A stretch of 64,000 bases of DNA. Origin: Aureobasidium sp. EXF-3400 (Eukaryota; Ascomycota; Dothideomycetes; Dothideales; Saccotheciaceae). Position numbers and translations under genes: made by a program. The first letter of the stretch is position 1. Every line of letters starts with the position of its first letter. Positions 55,827 through 64,000 of the stretch are shown in pieces. The stretch lies in contig SWBL01000004.1 of the NCBI GenBank assembly GCA_024195585.1, positions 248,001 through 312,000 on the forward strand. Direction: 5' to 3'. The notes beneath the pieces are model-generated. The model saw nothing but the letters and a program-made list of their open reading frames with translations, ran no database searches and was not told where the DNA came from.

Positions 55827-56356
55827 AAAATTGTTGAGATGCATCGACATCATGCACATGTACAGCAGGTCGACTAGACATATAGAGAAACAGGAATGAT
55901 ATCCTCGATTGGACGGATAAATGTTGTCGTCATGCAAGGGGTCATTTGATAGCTGCACTGGAGACGGAAGCAGGGTTGCTCCTCTGACATATGATGGCAA
56001 GCAACCTAAAGGTCACGCATGCATTCGACTTTCGACACGGCACGAGATTGGTGTCTGGTATTTCTCCAGCTTGATCAACATGCACTTTGAATGATATGGT
56101 AGTCAAGGCATTGTGTTGTGGCTGGGCATAATAATCACCTGTTTTACAACGCTTTATTTGCATAGCAGGAGGCACAAAATCACGACACCTTCAGTAGCCC
56201 GTTGCAACTTTTCCATCGCTGTTAATAATATCATCATTATTCACATATCGTCTATCCAACCCACATCCTATAAAACTCCAAGAACAACCATGGTATCTAG
56301 AACAAAGTAAAGTAAAAACACACGCTCGACTCTATGCGGGTCATTGACACCATCTA
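55827..56356. other. Convergent intergenic region
   Basis: Between the 3' ends of the LisH-WD40 and DENN genes. No supported feature. Confidence 0.5.
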
Positions 56357-58750
56357 TCAAACCAGTAACCCGCTGTCCTCCCTCTCAGCCCTTGCAAGCA
56401 CGACTCTATCAAAGGCCGCTTGCTCGAATCTACCAAGCGCAGCCCAGAAGTGTCTGCCAGCTTCGTGTACTCTAATCTTGTCAATGAGCTCGGCAACTGT
56501 TTCTCGGACATCTAGTCTCGGGTGCATGAGCCCGAGGGCTAGGTAGAACATGCCGTTCTGCCTGTCGTTCATCACTACAGAACTGGCGTATGCGAATACC
56601 GAGAGCAGCTGGTTAATCTGCTCGTACGTTTTAACTCTGGCACAGATGGCAAGATAGACCGATGCAGATGCGTCGCTGCCCAGTCGCAGTTTTGTCAATT
56701 TGTCGTGCAAGTGCTGAAGATCGAGATCTTGAACCGGACGCAACGAGAAGATAACGCTGAAGCCTTGGATGAAGTTATAGTAACTACGGGTCTTTGTCCA
56801 ACCCTCAATACGTGTAGCGTTGGCAGCTAGTTCACGCATCTTGGCTTCTTGTGATGGCCACACGTAGCCATGACCCGCGACAGCAGGATCCTCAAGCGCG
56901 GCGTCCAATACTGTCATCGGTGAAGGGAAGTCTATGGTGGCCGTAGCTGGCGAGATAGGCGATCCTGGGGGGTAGTACGCGAAAATTGCTGAAGCGCCGT
57001 AGACAAGCTCTTCGAAGGATGCTGCTATGCGAATGAATTTGAATACCCAGAGTCGGAACTTTGATCGGACAGCGCCTTCACCACGACGTTCAGCGATTGA
57101 GGCGAGCACACTGGACATGAATGCCACGTCGCCCGTCGGATCTCCAGATCCAGACGGTATGGAAGGGAAGCCGCTCATGCCTGCACCCGTCGCTGTACCG
57201 GCAGCTGAAACAGCGCCTGGCGCGTTATGTGGTTGTGGTATCCCGCTCTGTTGGAAGAACAATACACCTTCCGTCAACGGGGCTTGCTCAATCTTTGGGC
57301 TGATCTTGATGCGTCCTGTTGGTAGATCACACAAGACATCCCACCATTGGGTATGAGTAGCAAAGGCAGGGTTTGTGACACCGGCGATGAAGCCTGGGAC
57401 TTTGAGCAAATCATCAATCTTTGTGAGATCGGTATATGGGAATGCGTGGCGTGTGAAGCCTCTAAGGAAACCGCCAGAAGCAAGGGAACAAGCAGCCAAG
57501 ACGGCCTCTGCCACTTCAGACGAAGGCAAGTTGTGGCCGATGAAGATGATGCGCTTTTGGCTGAGCAATGCATTAAGAAGGACGATGATAGGGTGTGTGA
57601 GAGGACCAGATGTGGTTAGATGCGGGTGGTGCTGAGTAAAGGGTTGAGGGGAGGCTGAGTGCGGTGCGCTAAACGTTTGAATGAGTTTGATAAGTGAAAA
57701 ATCTCCGACAGTCTCGAGAGATAAGGCGGTGGGTATCTTGATGGGAACAGGAATCTTGTTGTAATGCACGACTGTATCGAATTCGTGCGTGTCTCGCGGC
57801 AAGCCATATCGTTGACGAGGTGTCTGTTGTTGGAGCTGTTTCTCGTCCGACTGGTCTTTGGCCTTGTCCTCCTGAACACGCTTGTGAACCATGGCCTCGA
57901 ATTTCTCAATAAACATATCCTTGACATCAGAAGCTTGTAGGATATAGCGCTCCTGGAGAGACAGTCGTGGGAGTAGCGAGAGGTCCATAGCATTGACGGA
58001 TTCATACAACGAAGCCAGTGTCTCAATGGTAGGCGAACGAAAGTAATCCTCAAGGGCTAGAAGAAGTAGTGGTTTGTATATATGCAGGAACGAGTGCCTG
58101 GTACAGATGGCCATGGCCTTGACAACAGCGCCGCGCTTGACGTTGGCATCGTGCTTGGTGTTGACAAGATTCAGTACGTAGACTAGAGGTGTGCCTTGGG
58201 TACTCTTGACAGCGTCATCTTCTGACTCGGCATCTTCAGTGTTGTCATCTGAATCGTTGTACAGTTCCGGCTGGCTAACAGGTTGATCAGACTCGGCTTC
58301 GGCTCGTTGTTGTTTCTTTTCGGCTCTTCTTTGTTTGCGTTTGTCTCTTCTCTGTTGTAAGTCGTCCTCTGGGGATTGGTCCTTGTGTAAGAAGAAGACG
58401 GTCCAATCCTGGCTGCGCAGATGGGTCTGGTCGGGCAGCATTAGTTCTGCCAGCATATGCTCGTCGCCACCGATTGGAGCGGGATATTGATGTTCCATGA
58501 CAGAGCCAGTGTCAATGTCGAAAGAGGCAACCAGAATGTACTCGACATGGCGCTCGGTAGAGTCCTGAGGGTATTGCGGGCGTGGTTTCCGTTTGCGACG
58601 AGGCATGGTCGGCGAGCGAGCGGAGTGGGACAGCGAAGGTCGCATCGGAGGCCTGACGGTGGCCGAGGGTATAACGTCGTAAGCAGACTGCTTGCGTGAC
58701 GGGAACGAGGCCAGTGAAGGGCGGCGCGCAGCCGTAGCACCCCCTGACAT
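56357..58750 (-). CDS. mesA: Afi1/MesA-type DENN-domain polarity protein
   Basis: One exon, 797 residues from the ATG at 58750 ([13 protein letters not shown]); the frame is also open upstream but without an ATG. After a basic disordered head (about 1-65) comes [22 protein letters not shown], the start of the Afi1/uDENN module. A Glu/Arg/Gln-rich insert of about 80 residues (130-210) interrupts it. The central DENN continues with [21 protein letters not shown] and [30 protein letters not shown]. In yeast Afi1 binds Arf3, and in Aspergillus MesA stabilises polarity sites at hyphal tips. That assignment rests on domain wording. Confidence 0.82.
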   Translation of the reverse strand: MSGGATAARRPSLASFPSRKQSAYDVIPSATVRPPMRPSLSHSARSPTMPRRKRKPRPQYPQDSTERHVEYILVASFDIDTGSVMEHQYPAPIGGDEHMLAELMLPDQTHLRSQDWTVFFLHKDQSPEDDLQQRRDKRKQRRAEKKQQRAEAESDQPVSQPELYNDSDDNTEDAESEDDAVKSTQGTPLVYVLNLVNTKHDANVKRGAVVKAMAICTRHSFLHIYKPLLLLALEDYFRSPTIETLASLYESVNAMDLSLLPRLSLQERYILQASDVKDMFIEKFEAMVHKRVQEDKAKDQSDEKQLQQQTPRQRYGLPRDTHEFDTVVHYNKIPVPIKIPTALSLETVGDFSLIKLIQTFSAPHSASPQPFTQHHPHLTTSGPLTHPIIVLLNALLSQKRIIFIGHNLPSSEVAEAVLAACSLASGGFLRGFTRHAFPYTDLTKIDDLLKVPGFIAGVTNPAFATHTQWWDVLCDLPTGRIKISPKIEQAPLTEGVLFFQQSGIPQPHNAPGAVSAAGTATGAGMSGFPSIPSGSGDPTGDVAFMSSVLASIAERRGEGAVRSKFRLWVFKFIRIAASFEELVYGASAIFAYYPPGSPISPATATIDFPSPMTVLDAALEDPAVAGHGYVWPSQEAKMRELAANATRIEGWTKTRSYYNFIQGFSVIFSLRPVQDLDLQHLHDKLTKLRLGSDASASVYLAICARVKTYEQINQLLSVFAYASSVVMNDRQNGMFYLALGLMHPRLDVRETVAELIDKIRVHEAGRHFWAALGRFEQAAFDRVVLARAEREDSGLLV

Positions 58751-59153
58751 TGCGGCGGCAGGAGCGATTGGTGTGGTTTGGCTGGTGCTACTGCTGTTTC
58801 GGCGGTGCAGTGCGATTAGCAAGGAAGGGCCAGACGGTCGTGTGTTATTGCAGAAACTCCATGTGCTAAGTTGACCTTGGTCGTGCCTGCCTCAAGTGTC
58901 TCTTCAACTTCTTGACGTCCTTCTCCACAAAGCGCACAAGGGTCCAACTGCAAGGACGGGCGATCAGCAGCAATGCACGGGCCCGGACCGATCTCTAGCG
59001 CGCGGAGCGGAGAGAGCGGCGGCAGCGGTGCTTGGCTTCCCCGGTGGCTTGTTTGTTTGTTGAACTGGGTGCGCCTAACAACGGCCATTATACCACTACT
59101 CCATCGCTATACATAGTGATTTGGATCTCAATCCTGACCTTCTATCGACAGTC
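58751..59153. promoter_or_regulatory. Divergent promoter region of mesA-like and EF-hand genes
   Basis: 403 nt between divergent starts; G+C-rich in the middle (58975-59045). No specific site recognised. Confidence 0.45.
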
Positions 59154-60470
59154 ATGGTCAGTACGAGTCTGATAGATAGTTTGGACCATTGCATTGACAA
59201 TTTCCAGGCGTCACCAACCAAGTTGTCGTTCAACTCGCCGCGCTCACCACGAGCATCACCCTTCCGCCGCCCCGACTCAGACGGTCTTCTTCGTTCTCCT
59301 TCAACAGTCCGCGATCGATCCGAGTCACCTACGAAACCATTGTCACCTTCTCTGTCGCCTGAGAAAACTAACCCTTTTGTACGGCGACCTTCGCAGTTGA
59401 CTACCGGCGATCGTCCAAGGAGTCCTTTCGCCCGTCCCACCAGCCGTCTCAGTATCCAAGAGTCTTCATCAAGGCCCACATCTTCTGGCTCTCTTGCTCC
59501 GCCAATCTCCTTCTCTCGCCATGCTTCACAAACCTCAGTAGAGGAGGAACAGTCCGCTCCTCCGTCTCCTTCACCCGTCGCCCGTGCTGTAGAGTCGTCA
59601 CCTATGCCAGGAGATGGAGCAGTACCGTCATCTCCTCAGGCCCCTCCCTCGCCTTCGCCACTCGCCGTACCAAGCTCACCTGCTGTGGCACCCTCATCGC
59701 CCTTGGGTCCTCGTTCACCTGTCCTATCCCCTTCTGCGAATCGACCCATACGACCAACAACTCAGCGTACCGTCACATCATCGACTCAGGCCACTATTCG
59801 AGCGCCTGTGTTTGGCAGACCTACCTCTCGCGACTCAACCACGAGCGCTGCTCCAAGACCGAGTTATACCGCCCCTTCGAGGCCGACCTTCTCGGCTCCT
59901 GTTCAGATGGCCACTGGCCAGTACTCTCACCTCCCACAATCCTTGCTACGAAGCATGCGCGAGTCTTTTGAAGTCTTGGACAGCTCTAATACTGGTACTA
60001 TCACCTCTGCCAGTGTGGCCGATATGTTGCAACAGATGGGCATGGACTCTTCGCCCAAGGCTGTAGCAGCTTTCTTCCCGCCGAACACACCCTCCACAAT
60101 CACTCTTGGTCGTTTTCTGGACTTGCTATCTGCTCCACTAGCGGAGCTTAGTGAACCATCAGAGCTTGCCGCCGCGTTTGCTGCTTTCGATGTTGATGAC
60201 AGTGGTCAAATCGACAAGCACGAGTTAAGGGATGCTCTGCTCAACACTGCTCCAGAGCCAGGGGCTGAGAATGTGAATTTGCTGGAGCATGAGATCGATG
60301 CCATTATGAGCCAATTCTCGGCAAGGAGGGCATTTGGTGCCAAAGGTGTGTTTGGTAAGGAGTTAGCTGGGGGTGACAGAAAGAGAGGCGAAGTCTTCAG
60401 ATATAGAGACTTCATCTCCAACATCTCAGGTAGTGGAGGTGCCGAGAGCGTTGAGCAGGTTGCTGCTTGA
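59154..60470 (+). CDS. EF-hand calcium-binding protein with long disordered head
   Basis: The ATG at 59154 is followed at once by a GTCAGT...TTGAC...TTCCAG segment of 51 nt (59157-59207). If spliced, the protein starts MASPTKLSFNSPRS and has 421 residues; if retained, 17 residues are added in frame. Residues to about 255 are Ser/Pro/Arg-rich and disordered with many SP sites. The C-terminal third is calmodulin-like: one degenerate loop (LDSSNTGTITSAS) and one canonical loop DVDDSGQIDKHE with all calcium ligands. This resembles myosin regulatory light-chain-type proteins with an added head, likely cytosolic or cortical. The partner is unknown. Confidence 0.83.
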   Translation: MVSTSLIDSLDHCIDNFQASPTKLSFNSPRSPRASPFRRPDSDGLLRSPSTVRDRSESPTKPLSPSLSPEKTNPFVRRPSQLTTGDRPRSPFARPTSRLSIQESSSRPTSSGSLAPPISFSRHASQTSVEEEQSAPPSPSPVARAVESSPMPGDGAVPSSPQAPPSPSPLAVPSSPAVAPSSPLGPRSPVLSPSANRPIRPTTQRTVTSSTQATIRAPVFGRPTSRDSTTSAAPRPSYTAPSRPTFSAPVQMATGQYSHLPQSLLRSMRESFEVLDSSNTGTITSASVADMLQQMGMDSSPKAVAAFFPPNTPSTITLGRFLDLLSAPLAELSEPSELAAAFAAFDVDDSGQIDKHELRDALLNTAPEPGAENVNLLEHEIDAIMSQFSARRAFGAKGVFGKELAGGDRKRGEVFRYRDFISNISGSGGAESVEQVAA

Positions 60471-60882
60471 GAAACACTGGCGGGTCGGGTATTTAATTTT
60501 CTTTCATTATCGTCGATATCCTTGAAGGAGTTTGGGCAGGTTGGTTTGGATTGGCAAATATAATGATATGCAGTGCGCTTTTCCTCGTCCTTCTGTCCAG
60601 TCCATGCAAGGTACTATGTTTGTGATTTGTGGCGACATAACATTCATGGATCTGCCGAAGTCTTCTCTGACACGCAAAATGGTTCTTGAGAGTTGTTTGG
60701 ACACATTTGATGTCGGTTTCATACGATTCGCGATTGAATTTGTGTCTTCTCAGGGGACAATATACAAGCGCTTTGACACCTTGCTAGACATGGTATGGCC
60801 ATGCAATTGAATGATGACTCCTCCCGCAAAGTTCTCGGCGTCCCACTCTTACTCTCATTACATCGATTCGTCATTAATGGTA
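60471..60882. other. Convergent intergenic region
   Basis: Between 3' ends of the EF-hand and Cys-motif genes. Nothing supported. Confidence 0.5.
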
Positions 60883-62081
60883 TCATCTTTTTTGCTGTCT
60901 TCCCATCATGGCCGTTACTCCGTTGCTCACAAACGCTGCATGGCATCCTCCACATACATGAACCTCACACCACACGCAAGTCATGAAATCGTCGCCAGGC
61001 GGTTCGTATCCATCACAGATAGCACAAGCGACAGGATGCTTGTAGTTGGAACCCATGCGCTGCCAAAGGTCGTGCTCACGATAGCAAGCTTTCTGCGAGG
61101 TTCGCAGAGGGAGTGCATGAGCGACATGTTCTTGAGGCGCATCCTTGAATGGATTGTTGAGATTGGAGTGCAGTTTACGGCTGGGCAGCGAGTTTGTCTG
61201 ATCAGGCTTCTTGTTCGTTTTGTCCGACAGGGGCAGAGAGGGCGAACTGCGGGCGAACGCTTGTGCAGGATTTGTGGCTCCCGATTTTGCTTGGTCGACT
61301 GGCAGGGTCAAGGTTGTGGACCTCTGCTGAGTAGCAGCATGCTTTCAGCGTGTTAGTCGTGGCACCCGACAACGAGACGGATGATTGCATCACATACCAC
61401 GAAAAGCCCAGCACCGGTCATCTTCTGGCGTTCAGTTGCTACCATTGCACGGTCGGGAGAGGGAGAATGAGTGACGCGTAAGCCATACTTGGTAGGACTG
61501 TCTTCAGTCAAGAATGGAGGCGTAGGAAGTTGGATGTGAGCGGTTTTAAGAGAGTGGGGTGGTACAGGCGTGCTCATGCCACTTTGTTCGTCGTCTGCAC
61601 CAAAGACGATGGCTGGTTCGGACGGTGGAGTCACGCGCGTAGCTGTTCTTGTCGAGCTGGCGTCCGATTCGAAGCTGTCATCTTTGGGAACTTCGAAGCG
61701 ATTCGAGTGTACAGAATCGCTCAATGTCTTGACGGTCGATTGGGAGTCGGAGCGGCGTGCGAGGGAAATTCTGGTATAATCTGCTTCTGACTCGGAGACT
61801 TCGATGGTCGTCGTATCCACACTGGCAGAAGGCTGGGTGACTGTTGGATTGCGCACTGCAGTGGAGGCAGAAGGAGTTCGATTGCGCTTGAGAAGATGCA
61901 CAGACGATGAACGCGGCCTCAGTTTCCTGTGCGGTGCCTCATTGACGGTCGAGGCAGCCTTGGACGGCACGCCTCCCATGACTGTCTTCTGCTGAGCAGC
62001 GACGGACTCTGACGTCGAAGCCGATTGACTTGATGGCCCACGTCGAAAGCTGCGATGGTTGAAAAGCGCAAAGGGCGCCAT
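60883..62081 (-). CDS. Fungal protein of unknown function with C-terminal CxxC-type cluster
   Basis: Exons 62081-61398 and 61323-60883 (intron GTATGT...CTACTCAGCAG) give 374 residues. The first 230 residues are Ser/Thr-rich and disordered with basic patches. The C-terminal part carries VACAICDGYEPPGDDF, then TCVWCEVHVCGGC, i.e. three closely spaced Cys pairs that could bind zinc. The start at 62081 (MAPFALFNHRSF) is the first plausible ATG; an open frame upstream lacks support. The family is not recognised. Confidence 0.7.
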
Positions 62082-62562
62082 GTCGAGAGATGCCCAGAAA
62101 CAAAACTGCCAGGAAGGCGTTGGTTGGTGATTCCTTCCCTCTGACACAGACACACGTGGAGACCACGCAAGTCGTTTGCAGCCAAGCTCATGATAGGGAA
62201 GGAGGTAAGCAATCTGGCTTGGATCGCCCTTGCATCCAGACTGGGACGAAAATGACTGCAGGGTCCAGCAAACAACAATTCACCAACACGAAAAGCCGAG
62301 AGATGGCAGAGAAGAAACAGAGGTCGAGACACGAAGCGTATTCGAGGATGGACAATGTGCAGACTGGTGGTCAGCCGTGCAAGCGCACAACGCGATGCTC
62401 CAGGAAGTCACTCCCCCACCCTGATCGACGCGCGGCTACACACGGAATGCACCTGCCTGCTAGGATGCAATTGACGTCTCGTCAGCAGACCAAGCCACCA
62501 AGTCGATGGTTCGCAACGACTACGATACTAGAAGACTTGGACTACAACACGACATGAACGAC
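62082..62562. other. Intergenic, nothing recognised
   Basis: Upstream of the Cys-motif gene and downstream of the mitochondrial protein gene; both run leftward. Confidence 0.5.
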
Positions 62563-63168
62563 TTAGAAGAAACCGGGTCGACGAGCAGCAGGTTGAGGCT
62601 CAGAAGTGGGGACCTGTGTGACCATCTTGGAACTCTCGACTAGCGGTGCTTGTTGAGCTTGAGCTTGAGCTTCGTCTTGTTGCTCTGTCTGTGGGCCCCT
62701 CTTCTTCTTCCACAGAATGTTGTCCGACTCGAGTTCTTGCATGACCTGTTCCCATTCTTTCTCCTTTTCCGGGTCGCCAGTTCCTAGGACGCGTTCCACA
62801 TCGACATCTTCTCCACGGTGTACGCGGTCGATGGTCTCCCTGAGGAGCGCAATTTTGGCTTCTGTCTTGCGTGTGAAACCTTGACGTTCGTTTCGCAGGG
62901 CGATCATCTGAATGGCGTTGGAGCCGATCAGAAGTGCGATAACGATGAAGAAGGTGGCAGGATTCCAATCCTTGGACTTCATTGCTTGCGCTTTCTTGCG
63001 TTCGGCAACAGAGACGGGGTCATCGGGTTTCCTGAAGGCCTTGGGAATGACTGATTGCCAGACCGAAGCCACACGAGGCACCGAGGTAGGTGTCGAAGCA
63101 TGGCTGACCGAGTAAGAGAAGGAGCGGCGGCTGAGCGCCTGGCGTATAGGGGCGACGAGAATGCGCAT
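62563..63168 (-). CDS. Probable mitochondrial inner-membrane protein, one helix
   Basis: One exon, 201 residues. The start MRILVAPIRQALSRRSFSYS is a basic amphipathic presequence of the mitochondrial type. A single membrane helix lies at about 72-91 (ATFFIVIALLIGSNAIQMIAL) and is followed by a charged coiled coil (TRKTEAKIALLRETIDRVHRG). The Gln/Ala-rich tail ends RRPGFF. Helix-then-coiled-coil architecture is common in fungal respiratory-complex assembly and mitoribosome-associated proteins, but I cannot name a family. The gene is divergent from the separase-like gene, 286 nt apart. Confidence 0.78.
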   Translation of the reverse strand: MRILVAPIRQALSRRSFSYSVSHASTPTSVPRVASVWQSVIPKAFRKPDDPVSVAERKKAQAMKSKDWNPATFFIVIALLIGSNAIQMIALRNERQGFTRKTEAKIALLRETIDRVHRGEDVDVERVLGTGDPEKEKEWEQVMQELESDNILWKKKRGPQTEQQDEAQAQAQQAPLVESSKMVTQVPTSEPQPAARRPGFF

Positions 63169-63454
63169 GTTGCTGCTTGTACGAGTGTTGTCAAGGAATC
63201 TTGGTCGGCTGCAATTATTTCCAATTTGGCCGGCTCTGAGTCCAACGCTCCGAGCAGTTAGTTAGGGCACAGCCCAGACGCTCGGTCAGGCCGGGCCGAA
63301 GCGGTTGCTGCAGAGACAGGGCTCGGAAGCGGCATGTGGATGTTTCTTTATCGATTTGTCTAGAGTAATCAAGGCTGAAAGTTGTCGCTCGTGCGCAAGA
63401 CCTACCATGATGGAATACTAACATGCAGCGACAATCCTCTCAAGAATGCCTTCT
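63169..63454. promoter_or_regulatory. Bidirectional promoter of mitochondrial protein and separase-like genes
   Basis: 286 nt between divergent ATG codons; no specific site recognised. Confidence 0.4.
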
Positions 63455-64000
63455 ATGACAAGTCCGGCCGAGGTGGTGCGCAAAGCCATAGCGACACCAT
63501 CTTCATGCTCGCCAACCACCACCACTACGCTGCAGGCTCTTCTTGCTCCCTCACAAGATGCCCACCCGAAGCCTCCGAAGACGTCGGCAAAGACAACAAC
63601 CACTCGCAAACCGACGATCACGAGAACAACGAGGGCTAAGGCAGCCCCGACTGGAGCCGCCGATACCATTCATACCTTGACTGTGCAAGAGCGGTACAAA
63701 CTGGCCACAGACGTTGTCAATCTCTCGCTGAAAGTCTTGAACGATGCTACAAAGACGTCCGCACCTTCGCCCTCGCATTCCACCAAGAAGCCTCTCTCAC
63801 CTGGCTTGAACACAGTCGCCGAATGCGCCCGCATCGCCTTCTCACATCTCCGTTCTGCCCGTCCTTCAGGAGATGCATCTCTACAGCTGGAGACAGGCAT
63901 GCTTTCCCTATCCTCGAAACTGATTGCCCTGGGAATGGACACAATGGCCATGAAAGAGCTGCGCATACTCAAGACGTGTATACATCGAAAGTCAGAAGGA
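63455..64000 (+). CDS. bimB: Separase (Esp1/BimB-like cysteine protease), N-terminal part, cut by window edge
   Basis: The frame opens at the ATG at 63455 (MTSPAEVVRKAIATPSSCS) and is uninterrupted for 182 codons to the right edge. After a Thr/Lys/Pro-rich linker, VQERYKLATDVVNLSLKVLN and NTVAECARIAFSHLRSARPS lead to LQLETGMLSLSSKLIALGMD and AMKELRILKTC. This succession matches my recollection of the start of fungal separases, whose N-terminal two thirds are helical repeats; the C-terminal caspase-like protease lies outside the window. Separase cleaves cohesin at anaphase. The call rests on the N-terminus only and needs the following sequence for proof. Confidence 0.65.
   Translation, partial: MTSPAEVVRKAIATPSSCSPTTTTTLQALLAPSQDAHPKPPKTSAKTTTTRKPTITRTTRAKAAPTGAADTIHTLTVQERYKLATDVVNLSLKVLNDATKTSAPSPSHSTKKPLSPGLNTVAECARIAFSHLRSARPSGDASLQLETGMLSLSSKLIALGMDTMAMKELRILKTCIHRKSEG

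Overview
The window is nuclear DNA of a filamentous ascomycete (Pezizomycotina). The evidence is short spliceosomal introns of roughly 45-75 nt (GTAAGT/GTATGT donors, CTAAC/CTGAC branch sites, YAG acceptors), compact genes on both strands, intron-bearing tRNA genes, and typical mould proteins (Dal5-type MFS carrier, PHO-4 phosphate symporter, MesA/Afi1 DENN protein, MARVEL protein, fungal GT2). A Dothideomycete, perhaps near Dothideales or Capnodiales, is my guess; only database searches would settle it.

Left part (1-16.9 kb): the 3' end of a disordered nuclear-type protein; a 3'-terminal relic of a vanillyl-alcohol-oxidase-like gene; a ZIP zinc transporter; the biotin-carrying subunit of 3-methylcrotonyl-CoA carboxylase; a Na+/phosphate symporter; a MARVEL membrane protein followed in frame by 114 more open codons after its stop; an unknown acidic/basic protein; a Dal5-family carrier; an FAD monooxygenase.

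Middle part (17.4-34.1 kb): an initiator tRNA-Met whose D arm is split by a 53-nt insert with GT...CTAAC...AG signals; a chitin-synthase-like protein lacking the catalytic residues; an intron-containing tRNA-Ile(AAT); a decayed gene; then a surface-polysaccharide-like neighbourhood of a family-2 glycosyltransferase (-), a divergently transcribed membrane acyltransferase-like protein (+), and a large protein joining a secreted GH16-like domain to an acyltransferase-3-like membrane domain (+). Inference: these genes may make and acylate an extracellular glycan.

Right part (34.5-64 kb): a sirtuin, a coiled-coil protein, a chimera of a gag-like region with an RFC1-type BRCT domain, 6-phosphogluconolactonase, an adenine-deaminase-like gene that lacks its catalytic Glu and carries a 3' frameshift, a small zinc-motif protein, a SET/MYND protein, an RRM protein with a 12-bp tandem repeat, a LisH-WD40 protein, the MesA/Afi1 DENN protein, an EF-hand protein, a Cys-motif protein, a mitochondrial membrane protein, and the N-terminus of a probable separase running off the right edge.

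The strongest novelty candidates are the split initiator tRNA gene, the glycosyltransferase/acyltransferase neighbourhood with its GH16-AT3 fusion, the inactive chitin-synthase-like protein, the gag-BRCT chimera, and the MARVEL stop-codon extension. Exon borders were derived by eye from splice signals and reading-frame continuity; there is no transcript support.
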